Shown here: positions 12,301 through 23,900 of the stretch, piece after piece
How the letters are laid out: every line of letters starts with the position of its first letter
Numbering within the stretch: the first letter of the stretch is position 1
Assembly: GCF_910592395.1 (NCBI RefSeq)
Contig: NC_088308.1
Coordinates: 27,853,501 to 27,917,500 of the forward strand
Length of the DNA: 64,000 nt
Source of the DNA: Lineus longissimus
Lineage: Eukaryota > Nemertea > Pilidiophora > Heteronemertea > Lineidae
Direction: 5' to 3'
Notes under the pieces: generated by a model
What the model saw: only the letters and a program-made list of their open reading frames with translations
Told to the model about the DNA's origin: nothing
Databases searched by the model: none
Position numbers and translations under genes: made by a program

Positions 12301-13404
12301 GCCAGAGTTTCTAATCTAACAATAGCTCATTCCATAATCCTGTAAATGACTGCACTGCCTGTTGATACTACTTTAATTTGGTTTTAACTCCACCACAAAG
12401 AAGAGCTAATTACTGCATTCATAGATTAGTGGCAATTAAGTTTTTTTATGTTTGGCATGCATGAGTGAATGTCGCTCACAACAAGTAGAAAGTCTGGTTA
12501 TTGAAGCATTCTTATGGAAGTGTTCTTGTGAATGTCTGGTTATAGGAAGCTTGGTGGCATAGTTTTTATAGAGAGAACAGTGGTGTAGGGTATGTACCTA
12601 CTAGCTGCTGCATAACATCACCTGCAGGTCTCTGTGAAGCCAAAGTGCTTTTGCAATTGAGATCACTGCATGCCTAAATGTAGGCTCTGACACTGGTGAC
12701 AGTCAATAACATGAGTTTTTGGTGCGAGTAACACACACAGACCAACATTCTCTAATATTTCTCTCCTTATTTTCAGGTCTAACTGTCTGTGCCTATTTTC
12801 AGCCATTCCAATGAGTCTGCCTTCACTCCTTGTTCTACAGCTGCTACTCTTCATTCACCACTTTCAGTTTGTTTATTCATCCTTCTGTGTCATCCTCCTT
12901 CCATAAATTAGCTGTTTAAAATGATTCCAGGTGTCGTTAGCAGTGGCCCGTGTAAAGTGAGGTCTTTAACCAGTTCACTATGGAGCGTTCGGCAAACTCA
13001 TTTGGTTGACTATAAGGTCATGTTTTTTTGTAATGCGTCATATTACATCGCATCATGATGTCATCTTACCAATGTTTTGCAGAAGTGTGTCATCACACAT
13101 AAAACAGGAATACCGGTCAACCATAGTGAAGTGGTTAAATCTGTTGATAAGTGAAAAAAGCTTTGACCCCACTACCAGTTGTTGAATGTGACCAGCCTGT
13201 TTGCTCTTGTCTTTCCAGCCTGGCCAGGATGAAGAGGGTGTGACCAGTGCAGAGTTTGATAAGTTTCTGGCCGAGAGAGCATCTGTGGTGGACACTTTAC
13301 CAGATGTTCCCGATCATGATCCGACACCTGGTGGCAACGTGCCTCCTCGACCCAACAGACAACTACAGAAAGAAGACCAAGAGAATGCCATGTTTGCGCT
13401 TTAG
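3331..13404 (+). CDS. TOM1: TOM1/TOM1L2-family VHS-GAT endosomal adaptor
   Basis: TOM1 proteins bind ubiquitinated cargo, Tollip and clathrin on endosomes. Thirteen exons: 3331-3385, 5108-5192, 5678-5759, 6268-6414, 6740-6979, 7301-7465, 7783-7861, 7987-8147, 8505-8595, 10276-10420, 10816-10912, 12027-12089 and 13219-13404. They give 531 aa with all phases consistent; vertebrate members are about 490-510 aa. The VHS domain is at about residues 10-155 ([51 protein letters not shown]). A Pro/Gln-rich linker follows. The GAT domain is at about 217-306 ([36 protein letters not shown]). A clathrin-box-like LIDLGS is at about 347, and the conserved C-terminus is [14 protein letters not shown] ending ENAMFAL. 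One invertebrate gene represents the vertebrate TOM1/TOM1L1/TOM1L2 group; the head-to-head DRC3 neighbour matches TOM1L2. No clear AATAAA was found for the 3' end. Confidence 0.95.
3841..3902. repeat. Short hairpin (26-bp arms) in TOM1 intron 1
   Basis: The arms at 3841-3866 and 3877-3902 are reverse complements at 25 of 26 positions, separated by a 10-nt loop. The flanks (CGCAAT near 3811, ATTGCG near 3917) also partly pair, which suggests a larger palindromic element of about 120 bp. It could be a small MITE or foldback element, or a pre-miRNA-like hairpin. Confidence 0.7.
4286..4306. repeat. CATGGAGGTA palindrome
   Basis: This 21-nt inverted repeat, CATGGAGGTA joined to TACCTCCATG around a single central base, lies in TOM1 intron 1. 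The same core forms the longer perfect palindrome at 52323-52356, so it is a dispersed motif. It may be the fused terminal repeats or footprint of a DNA transposon. Confidence 0.6.
6150..6215 (-). repeat. tRNA-derived sequence (SINE or tRNA pseudogene)
   Basis: The minus strand contains an intact Pol III B box (GGGTTCGACTCC) and an anticodon-loop-like CTCATAATC resembling elongator tRNA-Met. The A-box region is degenerate (GAAATAGTTAGGGTGC). The acceptor stem does not close, so it is a tRNA relic or SINE head in TOM1 intron 4, not a functional tRNA gene. Confidence 0.5.
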
Positions 13405-16400
13405 GGTAACCCATGTGATAATAGTTTGCCAAGAGGCTTCATTTGAAAAGGTTTCTGTAGATGGATTGTGTTAGCAGTACATTCAGTATGCATCTACGTG
13501 TATTTAATAATACTGTTGTTGGGAACATTGTCGGCCCATAACATGTAATCTTGACCGTGTGGGGTTGTTGTTCATACTTGAGCCTCTGATGAGAGTTCAT
13601 GGGTTCAGTTCTGCACTGACCCCTTTCAATCCTATTCTTATTCAGAAACCTTTTGAAATTTTGGCTGGTATTTCTCCATATCTGATGGTTTTAGAGGTGC
13701 AGCAAGGAGAGAAGTGCAATTTATGTTCAATCTATGAATGAGAGAAGTAGAATATTTGATTGATATTTCTCTTTTCTCTCTTAAAAATCTGGTGTCTTCA
13801 TGGATGAGAAAATTAAGCAAAAGGTTGATTTTAAGAGGGCTAGTTGTGTGCTGAGTAAGACTCAACTTAGTAGCTCATTTAATCAGCGGTATGAATATAT
13901 CTCTACATGTAAATAGAATGATTCTAATTTTGACCGAACAGTGCTAAAATGAGATCACATTAACATCAGCGATTTGTAACGATTATTTCACAAGTGTCAC
14001 TTGTACTTGGAAATGTTTGAGAGTTCTGGTGTGTGAGAATAGAGTTTTAAATGGATGTGATTTGAGGGAATGGCACCATTGACACCCTTTCAAAAAGTTC
14101 AATTTTTGGCAAAACAAATTTCAAATCCATGCTCCTTTGCCCTTGGGGTAAAGACCTCCATTGCCCATTGTCCTCAGTCAATTTACCGTAGGCAAAATTT
14201 TGCCAACATGGCAATCTGAGACTTGTAAATATTGTATAATGTATCTTTATATATAGCTTACACTGTAGATCAGTTCAATGTGTGTCCATAACGTGCCTTC
14301 TGTGATGTATATGTTGTTGTCATGGTCTTCTAACGACAGAAAGTTTCATACTGTTGGGATATGACTTACTACATGTTTATGTGACGTGGTATGGCTATTG
14401 TGTCATCAAGAAGCCAGTGATACTGCTTTGTAAGTACATAGTCTTGTCTGACTGCCTGGCAGTTCAAAGCGTATTTGTGGCGATGGGGCAAAAGTCATCA
14501 AGATATTAGGCCCGGAGAGTGTATTTCAGCTACGTATCAGTATCCTGGAGGAAAGTACAGTCACGTGCCTGATGAATGGTGTGAGATGTGGCCTCAACTC
14601 AATTTCCTCAAATTAGGAATTTACTTCTCGCATTGATTTTGATATGTGTGATTTTCAAAAACAATTCAGAATTTGTATTTTTTTCTCTTCGTTCATGGCA
14701 ATCCATCTTGAAGAGGCTGATACTGTTACCAGTTGTTGAGAATAACTTGTCTGTTTTCCTTTGCTGATCTCAGAACATTTGATGTGTTCTTAAGTTGGTT
14801 GGTGAAGCTTAGGATATCAAGAGCAGATATTTGGTCAACATAAGATAGGGTGACTTTAGAACTGCCATTCATATTCTATCTCCAGCATGTTCAAATTGTG
14901 GCTTGGCTCTCATTGCAGTGACGGCTTTTTGAATATTCTGTATATCGTAAAACATGTGCTTTAAGTATATATATTCGGTGTAAATTATGCAAAAATTATA
15001 ATTGAATGTAATTTTTACTTTTTGCTAGAAATTTATTAGGCGCACAGCAGTGAGTGTTCTGTTGTATCCAGGTACAGGCAACCTTTCGACTGGGTTGGTG
15101 TTCGGGCTCATTCTCAATCTCCATTGATCAGAAATTGTTTGGCTTATGTTCAAGCAAGTACATGTATGCTCCTCTGTGCCAGGCCATGGCCATGGCATGT
15201 GTGGTGATGAAAGGCTTTATTATGAAAATTCTGCTTTAACATCAGTAATTGGTCACAAAGTGATGTGCTTAGTTTATTGGTACTTCCTTCATGTAGCAGT
15301 TGGGTAGATTAGGGGGGTATCATTTTGCACAAAATAGCAGGAGATTTCAGTGAATGACGAGATGTATTTGGCATATGTATAAATTATGCCTGTGGGAATC
15401 CTGCATCATCATTCATCATTCATAAGTGTCATAATTTGTATATATGCATTTTCAATTCTTTTTTCAAATTTATTTCTAATTTTCATCATGGCTAATATTC
15501 AGTATAAAATTAAAATGCTGTTATTCTGAGCATGTATCTTGGATATTGGATATAATACGAGTGGTCACAGTTATATGTATATGTATAATACCCCATTTCG
15601 TTGTCAGCTACTTAACCTCACTTTTCTTTCTGTGCAAACATGGCAAACTCTATCATACACTATCCATTTGATATTGCCACTGACTTAAGAACTGGAAAAT
15701 GTAAGGTTGACCTGGTGAGATGATAACTATATCTTGGAAATGTATTCACACATGACAATTCAATTTGTGGTGTTTAAAACACCCAGATGTGTTACAGGTT
15801 CTTTAGAAAGAGGTTCAGAGAGAAGTATCTAGATAATATTGACCAAAACTGTTGAAGTTACATGGTGGCAAAGATGGTGGTCCTAGCTGAGATTAGACTT
15901 TCCTCGCCTTTGATAATCACCGACACAGAACAAACTGGTAACCTCGGGTGAGAATCTTGTTATAAGCTTTTGGAAATTCCTCGAGCCCACCTTGCTATTC
16001 ATGACATGATCACCACTATTGCACCGTCAGGCCTCCATTAAAACCAGTAAACCTCTTGAAGTGAGCGCAGATTTGAGAGTAAAAACATCACCAAGTAGAG
16101 CACATTTCAAGGTTACCTGACTTCTGAGTCTGGTTGTTTAAAGCAAGTTTGGTCACTATGCAACTAAGCGTTAACTTAATTTGGTGATTTCTCCTTCATT
16201 TAAGTCCATAAGATTCAACACCAGCATTAGTGACTCGACTTGTTTTGAAGAACCGGGCCCTGTTCTGGAAATGTTCCCAGAATGTTTTGATGGATAATGT
16301 AACTATTGTGATTGAAAGAGAATGTGTGGCTTCACAACAGCTTTTGATATTTCATATTTATCACGTTCAGTAGGCCTTAATTTAAAAAGTTGTGAACTAT

Positions 16401-18374
16401 GGGAATAAAGAGGTAATGCATCAGCATTATGTTGTATAGAATATGTCTTGATGTCTTCTTTCCTTTGACTCCAGCAGCCGGGAAACATCAGTTAGTCCGT
16501 GTCTTTCTTTGGACTGGGAAGTTGTGGAATGTGACCCTCACAGCCTTGAAAATCTCCGAGTCAAAATGTGTCTCTGCTGTCTTTGAAGTCAAGGGTAGCC
16601 AATGTCTCTCCGCTGCCTTGGAAATCATCGTGGAATGTGTCTCTTATTCTTGTTGCTACCCATGGAGGTGTCGTAGTGTGCCTTGTCCCCATTCAATATG
16701 CCTTCGGAGGTCACGTTCATACTGGCCATGCCTCACCATTTCCTGGACCTGTTCACAAGTTGAACCAGTCGACACAATCCAATGCTTCTGATCGGCTGCC
16801 TCACAAGTGTGGCAGAATCGCGCCTAGAACCCGTAGTTATCTGTTTAGCATGGTGCGAGAGCAAGAGAACCAACACCAGTACCGGGAATTCTACAAGAGT
16901 TGCTCTATTCGGTGTGAAAACAGGACCATAAGGCTCAAATGTCATAGGACCATTTTGTCTCTCATGGCCAGTGCTGGAGCCTCAATTCACCTTGAAAGGT
17001 CATGGCTACTCGGTCAAGGCTTCGATTCATTCAAAGGTGTAAATTACACACGTATACATGTCTACAAAGGGAATCCTTTGGGAGGACAATCTCCCGCAAA
17101 TTCGGTCTGCAGAAACAAAAATAAGAAGTGCAACTTCAGATCTCGGTAGACTGATGCTTCCACCGCTCACAAAGACGGCTACTGTAGGTTACAAGAATAA
17201 GAAGAAGAATGTCTCTGAATTATATTTTATTTGTTATGACAGGAATAGAGTGATATATTATTAGGAGTGTATTTACAGGCAAGACTGTTGTCAACATATA
17301 CCCACAATTTAAAATATGAATCTACACGAATTACATCCTACATGTATAAGTAAATGGTTGCATCATTTCACCAGCTTTATGATTCTCTACAAGAAAACCA
17401 AAAAACTTACATCAGGAGATCGGACTTTTCAAGTCAACACAGAACACAAGAAAGCTTTTGAAGCAAAACATTCTTTTAGGAACGAATGTTTGGAAAGCAC
17501 ATTTGGAATGTCATTTAATGAAATGGGGCAGTACAGCTGTTGAATAACACAAAACATTAGTCTTGATTTCTTTACCTGATCTTCAGTATTCAAACAGTTA
17601 CTACCAAATAACAGATACACAATTTTAAAATCACATTTACCCAATACTGTACAAAACATTATGAAAATTGAAAGAGTCGCCAAGATCAAACAGTCAAGTA
17701 TAATTGGGTCAAGATGAAAAACTGAACTCTCATTCAGGCGTCACCTTTTGTCATTAGTTTGGTAATGGTACACAAGATAATCCATAGTTCAAAAGGGTTT
17801 GGTACATAAAGCACATAGATATCTTGGGAGAATTTTTTCGATTCTGTATCATGTATTGGTATTTTTTGCAATGAGTCCTGAACAACAGTTCATTGAGCTC
17901 TTGAATAATATACCTGAAGACTTCACATATCTGATATAAAGTATAGCTGCGTGTATTACAATAAGTGAAAGACAGAGGTATTTTCTGATGAAGTTAATGA
18001 AAAACACTGATATAAACCAACCAATTATTAGTACATAGAAACATGTATAGTTACCATTTCAGCTTAAAACACATTAAGATAGAGCCTTTCACAAAGATGT
18101 TACTTTACCCTCTCCTTTTCTAAATGAGTACCCGGTATAAACATATACTCCTTTGGGACTCTGTACGTCTCAAAATGAAGTTAAGGCTGAAATGCTTGGT
18201 GATACTCATGATCTTAGTTACAAGTAATTTCATTTCTCTTTTTAAATGAAGTAGAAGTGGATATAATACTTGTAGACATCACTATCAGGTTCGCATACTT
18301 GTAGCTGATGTCTCATTCACTGGACATGAGCATCAGAATATCACAGACATAGTACCATCTTGACACTTGGTCCA
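13405..18374. other. TOM1 3' UTR and intergenic sequence
   Basis: About 5 kb lies between the TOM1 stop codon and the convergent CRADD-like gene. It is AT-rich with no ORF that looks like protein. The open frame at 16568-17149 has no recognisable domain and no splice support. A TTTATT at about 17225 is AATAAA on the minus strand and could end the CRADD-like transcript, which would then have a 3' UTR of about 1.1 kb. Confidence 0.6.
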
Positions 18375-19551
18375 TCAGTTCCCGCTCAGCGAATCTGCAA
18401 TTCAAATTGGTGTAATTTTAAAAACAGACGAGTGTTAAGAAAGACATTATGATTTTAACCATTCGTATATCAGTCATTATTTATGGCTACATTTTCTTGA
18501 GCATAAATATAATAGTTTAGACTACAAACAACCTTTATTAATGATTAACCCATGAAATGGAAAGAATCTCATTCACGCCGATAAGACAGTACATGATTTA
18601 CCACTTTAGTACTATACATACATGTACTAATAACACGGCTGAATCGACTTACAAGAAATTACCATAAAAGTTGTATAGGCATTTACTTACCAGCAGCTGC
18701 ATTCAAGTTACATTTACGCAGACCATTCACAAGTGAGTCAATCGTAGCCTTTTCTCCCTTCCTTTCATACCAAACACTAAAACTCTGGTATGTCTGTTCT
18801 CGCAGGTTATCTCGATCCCTTGCTTTGATATCAACGATGTCACCTTCAGACAGCCCTAGTCGTCGAGCTAAGTCCTTCCAATTCGACATGACAGCGGCAT
18901 TGTCAGCCAAGTCGAGAAATACAGATGGGCTGACCTTTACAGCAGAACCTGAAGATAAAGACAAACACATGACAAAAGGAATAGAATGAGGTGCATCCAA
19001 GGAAGGGACAGAGATTTCTTGCTTATTCCAATTACTATTCTCACTATAGTCAGTGTATGTGTAATTGAGGAAAAACACTGTTTTTCCTCTGTAACAATAT
19101 GTACATGAATATTGATGTTCCATCTATTGGAGTATTTTAGGGAGGTATATACATGTATGGGGGGAAGAGGGTAAGATATAGAGGAAACATCCTAACCGCT
19201 GACAGCAGCAGATTTCTCCTTATTTTTGTCATTATTCCTCTGATCTCGAGCTGCATCATGTTTCCTGCGTGCTTCCTCTACATCAGTCTCATCCAGCTTC
19301 GTAACAATGAATTCTTGATTTTCTCGGAGTGCCTGCTTCAGTGCACCATACGCATAAGGTCCTTTTTTAGGCAAAGTGTCCAAAATCTTTCGGACTTTGT
19401 TCCTATTTGTATCCATTTTGTTGATTCGTTCCACGTCATCTTCATTGAGGACTTGTTCTGAAAGAAGTCCATCGACTATTTCATCCGCTTGAATGTTCTG
19501 CACCAGATAATCTCTGTTGGTGGTTAAGCGGAGTTTATCATCTGATTCCAT
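18375..19551 (-). CDS. CRADD: CARD plus death-domain adaptor (CRADD/RAIDD-like)
   Basis: RAIDD/CRADD-type adaptors link death-domain platforms such as PIDD to initiator caspases. Exon 1 (19551-19197) encodes a CARD at about residues 5-90 (LLSEQVLNEDDVERI, then NKVRKILDTLPKKGPYAYGA). Exon 2 (18948-18691) joins in phase and encodes a death domain at about 130-205 (NWKDLARRLGLSEGDIVDI, WYERKGEKATIDSLVNGLR). The most likely terminal exon is 18394-18375, ending DSLSGN. The total is 210 aa, close to vertebrate CRADD at 199. CARD-then-DD order is the CRADD architecture, although the death domain by eye is also FADD-like. The terminal exon is uncertain: another frame of the same stretch stays open for 26 codons (see findings). 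The gene is head-to-head with IFT56, about 950 bp apart. Confidence 0.85.
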
Positions 19552-20504
19552 CTCTTAGGCAAGGTTAATGCCTGCTGAAAGTGCAGCGAGAGATTTAAGA
19601 CAGAAGGTATGTATTCACAGTCAAAACTAATGTAGCCTACCAAACCCATGGCCATACTGTGACAGTAACTATCGTGGCACTATTGGTTCGACGTTTGTCA
19701 GGCTAACATATACTATTAATTGTACCCTTCCAAGCCTGGGAAGCAAATCAGAAGCAAGTAAGTAGGGCAAGCATCTATTTACTACAGCCCAGTGGTATGC
19801 TTTTTGAGGAAGAAACCTTTTTGAGACACCCTGTTACATAACATACGATTACGAAAGACTGTAGGCCTAGATTTTTGTCCGCAAAATTTATAACCATCTT
19901 AGAAAGCAGTTTAAAGTATTTTCAGCGGGATCCCATGTGGCAAATGATGTATGAATAGGAACTTAAGATCCAAAACAACATTTCAGTTAACTTCTTTACA
20001 AGTTTAATTAACGAATATCTCGGAAAAATACGAACTTATTCCCCAAAACAAAAAGAAACCAACCAGGAAGTGTTTTGGAACCTGAACTTTTCGCCCCCAG
20101 TCGTTTTGCTCCGATGACCGACGAATGATAAAGATTGAAAGACAAGTGACCTGCCAAAGATCACACATCATATGTCCAAACGATTCCTTCTTTGTAGATT
20201 TGACAACCCTAGCAAGCACATTACTATACTCTGCCACTTGTACTTTCTGGGTACTTTCTCAATCCCAACAAAAACCCCAAGCCAGGGAGCGAAACGACTG
20301 GAGGCGAAAAGGTTAGGAAGCGAAACGACCGGATACGGCGCCTGTTCAATCCCTAACTGAAAACGAGGCGCATTCCTGTTTCCAGCGTAAACATACTTTT
20401 TGCCTGTCAAGAAGCTGCTTTGTTCCTAGCAGTTTGTCCTCTTCTCATCCCAAATTTTTGAATCTTTATTTAACGTAAAGGGATCGCATTTAAAGGCAGT
20501 CAAG
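19552..20504. promoter_or_regulatory. Divergent intergenic region between CRADD-like gene and IFT56
   Basis: This 953-bp gap between two divergent start codons must hold both promoters. It contains the inverted GAGCGAAACGAC repeats at 20085-20112 and 20286-20330. I see no convincing TATA box and only a poor X-box resemblance. Confidence 0.55.
20085..20330. repeat. Inverted GAGCGAAACGAC-type dispersed repeat
   Basis: The right arm at 20286-20312 (GGAGCGAAACGACTGG, then GGCGAAAAGG) is mirrored as reverse complement at 20085-20112. A further tandem unit (AAGCGAAACGACC) lies at 20318-20330. The same motif recurs at 35110-35174. The arms are about 27 bp and 170 bp apart, which fits a small non-autonomous element with inverted ends inside the IFT56/CRADD intergenic region. 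Confidence 0.55.
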
Positions 20505-20895
20505 ATGGTTTGTATACTTCCAGCAGTTTTCTGTATTTGTATCTGTATTTTGGGTTGTCAAATGAGTCTGAATGAGTAGGCCTAGTTCCCAGTTTTGAAT
20601 GTTGACTGTGTAAATGAGTGTTGTGACAGTGTGTAGTTTGTTGATAGATGGACATCTGACTGAAAGATAGGCAGAATAGGCTGTTTAATTGCCAGTTCCA
20701 TGATAATTTGATTCCTATAAGACTGATTCATTTCTTGCAGATGCTCTCACGCTCAAAGCCAGCGACCCAGACCAGTACCTCAACTCCTGCCAAAGAAAAC
20801 AAGAAGAAAAAGAAGATGCCTAAACTTGATGACTTTCTGGCTGCGAGGGACTATACTGGTGCAATCACTCTGTTGGAGGTAGTCCATCAAAGTTA

Positions 20896-20926
<31 letters not shown>

Positions 20927-23900
20927 CCACCTGTTATCATCATCAACCTCAGCATATTTTCAGACATTCGACCAAGTTGAAGAATGAATTTCAATTGAAT
21001 GCTGTATGTTTTGGAGGTAGACTGGTTTAACTTTGTAAATTTTGATTGAACTATGGAAGCGTAACATCAACATCTTTTTAAATGAACTGCCCTACCGACA
21101 TCTCTGTTATGGATCTGCAAACATTCATATGTACCTTAAATAAACTTCTTTAACTTATATGTGCATTAAACTTCAAATTCATTTCAGTTCAATCGTAACA
21201 GTGGTAAAGGAAATGACGAAACAGATCTGTGGATAGCATATTGTGCTTTTCATCTTGGAGATTATAAGAGAGCTATGGAGGTAAATCTTGTATTATTGAC
21301 AGTATGATCTCTGAGTCTTGCGAGGCGATGACTTCTTCTTACATGCGAGTGGATATTGTTTATGAATGTTATCATTCAAAGAATAAGATCTTCGGTGATT
21401 GTTAAGGCTACTAAGAAGTACCATCGTGCTGCAGTTTTGAGTGAGTGAGTTATGAGTAATAATGCTAACATATCACATATCCACCAAATTTTGTGAGACT
21501 CTCTACTCTTCCAAACTACTGTCTCTAGCCAGCACTTGGTAAGATGGAAATTTGTGCCCTATATTTAGCTACCTTGCAGCCAACTGTGTCTACATGTACC
21601 TTCAGGAGTATGAGAGGTTGACACGGCGTGATGGGTGCCACCCAGATGTCTGGACTAACTTGGGATGCTGCTACTTCTTCCTTGGCATGTACCCAGAGGC
21701 TGACGAAGCTGGCGCTAAAGGTGAGATAAGCATGTGACCTTGTTCATGCTGGAGATGTACATTAGAATATTAACAGCTTCACTAAAAACTTAAAACTTTG
21801 GTTGTTTTAAATCCATGCCCAGTGATCCCTTTCAGCCACATTGCAGATTCCCTGAACATGTAATACATGTTTGTTGTTTTTTGTTGAGCCCTGATTTAGT
21901 TGATTTAATTTTATGTTGGGTAATGTCTGAAAAGCTGAGGACCTGTTATAAATGATGCCTTTGTAGGTCGTATGGAGCATGGGGATGATGGGACAGACCA
22001 AGGTTAGTAATTGGATCATCACGCAGGAGAATCAGGTCCTGGTATCACTGCACATAAACAATACTTAGTAATCAATACTCGACACTTGTTCTTCTGAAGT
22101 CAGTACCTCAGTGTTGTTACTACAGTATGGAGTGCCAGTGTGTCCTTTAGACCTGATTTTCAACGTTGGCACACTGCATTGTTCAGTTGTATTTTAACTG
22201 TCAGTCCCATTCCTTCCCCAACCAAAGTATGTGAGGTGCATCGTCACCATTCAGGCATCAACTTGGTTCTTATCATCATACTGCTGGCTGCTTTAGCCAA
22301 CTGGATCCAACGAAATACACTTTTGCTTTTGCTATGTTTTACTGGGATTTTTAAAGTTGTATCAAAACTGCCTTTCTCTTAGTTTCTGTCTCTTTACGGA
22401 TGTTGTGCTTTAGTTTTTTATTCCATGGTGTCCACACTAAGAATTAAGGTTCTTCATTTCTGACACCAGTCAACAGAGGTCATGAATTTCCTCTCAGTAA
22501 ATAGTCCTCTGTCGCACCTCCGATTGTTTGGATGAAGATGTTGTTACCATGTATTGATTTGAAGATGTGATTCGGTGCATGTTGTCAAGTTTCTTGTTTA
22601 GTTGCTATTTTGTCACCAGCACCTCTTGTATACATGTAGAAGTAGAACAATTGTGGCTTAATATGGTGCAGTTATCAAATCAGTAGGACAAGGAATTATT
22701 GTCTAAAATGGTTGCTGGACTGTGTCAAGATTGGAATTGGTTCTTTACAACCATCATATTCTCCAAGACGGGAGTCAGAAATAGCACTAATGCTGGATTG
22801 TAACTAACATGTCTAACAGTGTCATTAGCATTGAGATCAGTAATTCTGTAGCACGGGCACTGCTAGGTGATGTGTTTGGAGGTGATCAATGTGTTGTTCG
22901 ATGTATTGTTATCAGTTAACTACTTTAAGTATCCACAATTTGTGTACTGTTGTTATTTGAACTGATTATACAATACAGTACATGATGCACGTCTTGTCAG
23001 GAGGTAAGAGAGTGTTGATTTGACATGTCACCAATCATGCGCTATGTAAGTGGTCTCACTTGAAATCCTCACACTCTGTCTTGCTGATTTCAGCCCCGAA
23101 GAGCCGTCTTCAGAACCGCTTGTTGTTCCATCTGTCTCACAAATTCAACGACGAGAAGAGGTTGATGGGTCACCACCAGGGTTTACAGGATATGATCGAG
23201 GACCAGCTGTCATTGGCTTCCATTCATTACCTGAGGAGTCACTATCAGGAGGCGATTGATATCTACAAGAGAATATTACTAGACAACAGGTGAGTGCAGC
23301 CATGACACCAAATGGTTGTTTATTATGTCGGCCAGTTTTATGTTAAACTTTGAACATAGTCTCTCAACTCTTATGATACATGCATCCTGATTGCGCATGG
23401 TAGTTGTAAAACACATCTCTCTGTTCTCTCCTTATGTTAGAAGTTACATATCCGTTTGATTAAGAATCTCAGAACCACCTACATTGTAACTTGTTCATCT
23501 TAATCTCGAGGATCTGAACTGTTCGTTTCAGGGAATTTCTGGCGCTAAATGTTTATATTGCACTTTGTTACTTCAAGTTAGACTACTATGACGTCTCAAT
23601 GGTGAGTGCCACCTTCTAATGTTAATCCTATTTTCAGAGACTGCCTTGCCTTGAATGTTTATGTAGCGTTATGCTATTATAAACTTGACTACTATGATGT
23701 ATCGCAAGTAAGTTAGATATGCTAACTTTAGTTAGTGCGTGCAGGGCTGCAAAGGTCGACTAGCTCAGGATGACTTCCAGCAATCTTTGCGGCTCTATTT
23801 GTGTTACCACTGTCTCACCTAGTTTTCACCTCACACTCTCACATCTTGCTGATTACCCTAACAAACACAATCCCCCTAATTTTTTGGCCGTTTAACGGTA

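Noticed and set aside
16429-17149. Long overlapping ORFs (120 and 193 codons) downstream of TOM1
   Set aside because: No domain, Ser/His/Cys-rich composition typical of chance frames, no splice sites supporting an exon.
20378-20392. GTTTCCAGCGTAAAC as an IFT56 X-box
   Set aside because: Two mismatches to the core RFX half-sites; too weak to claim.
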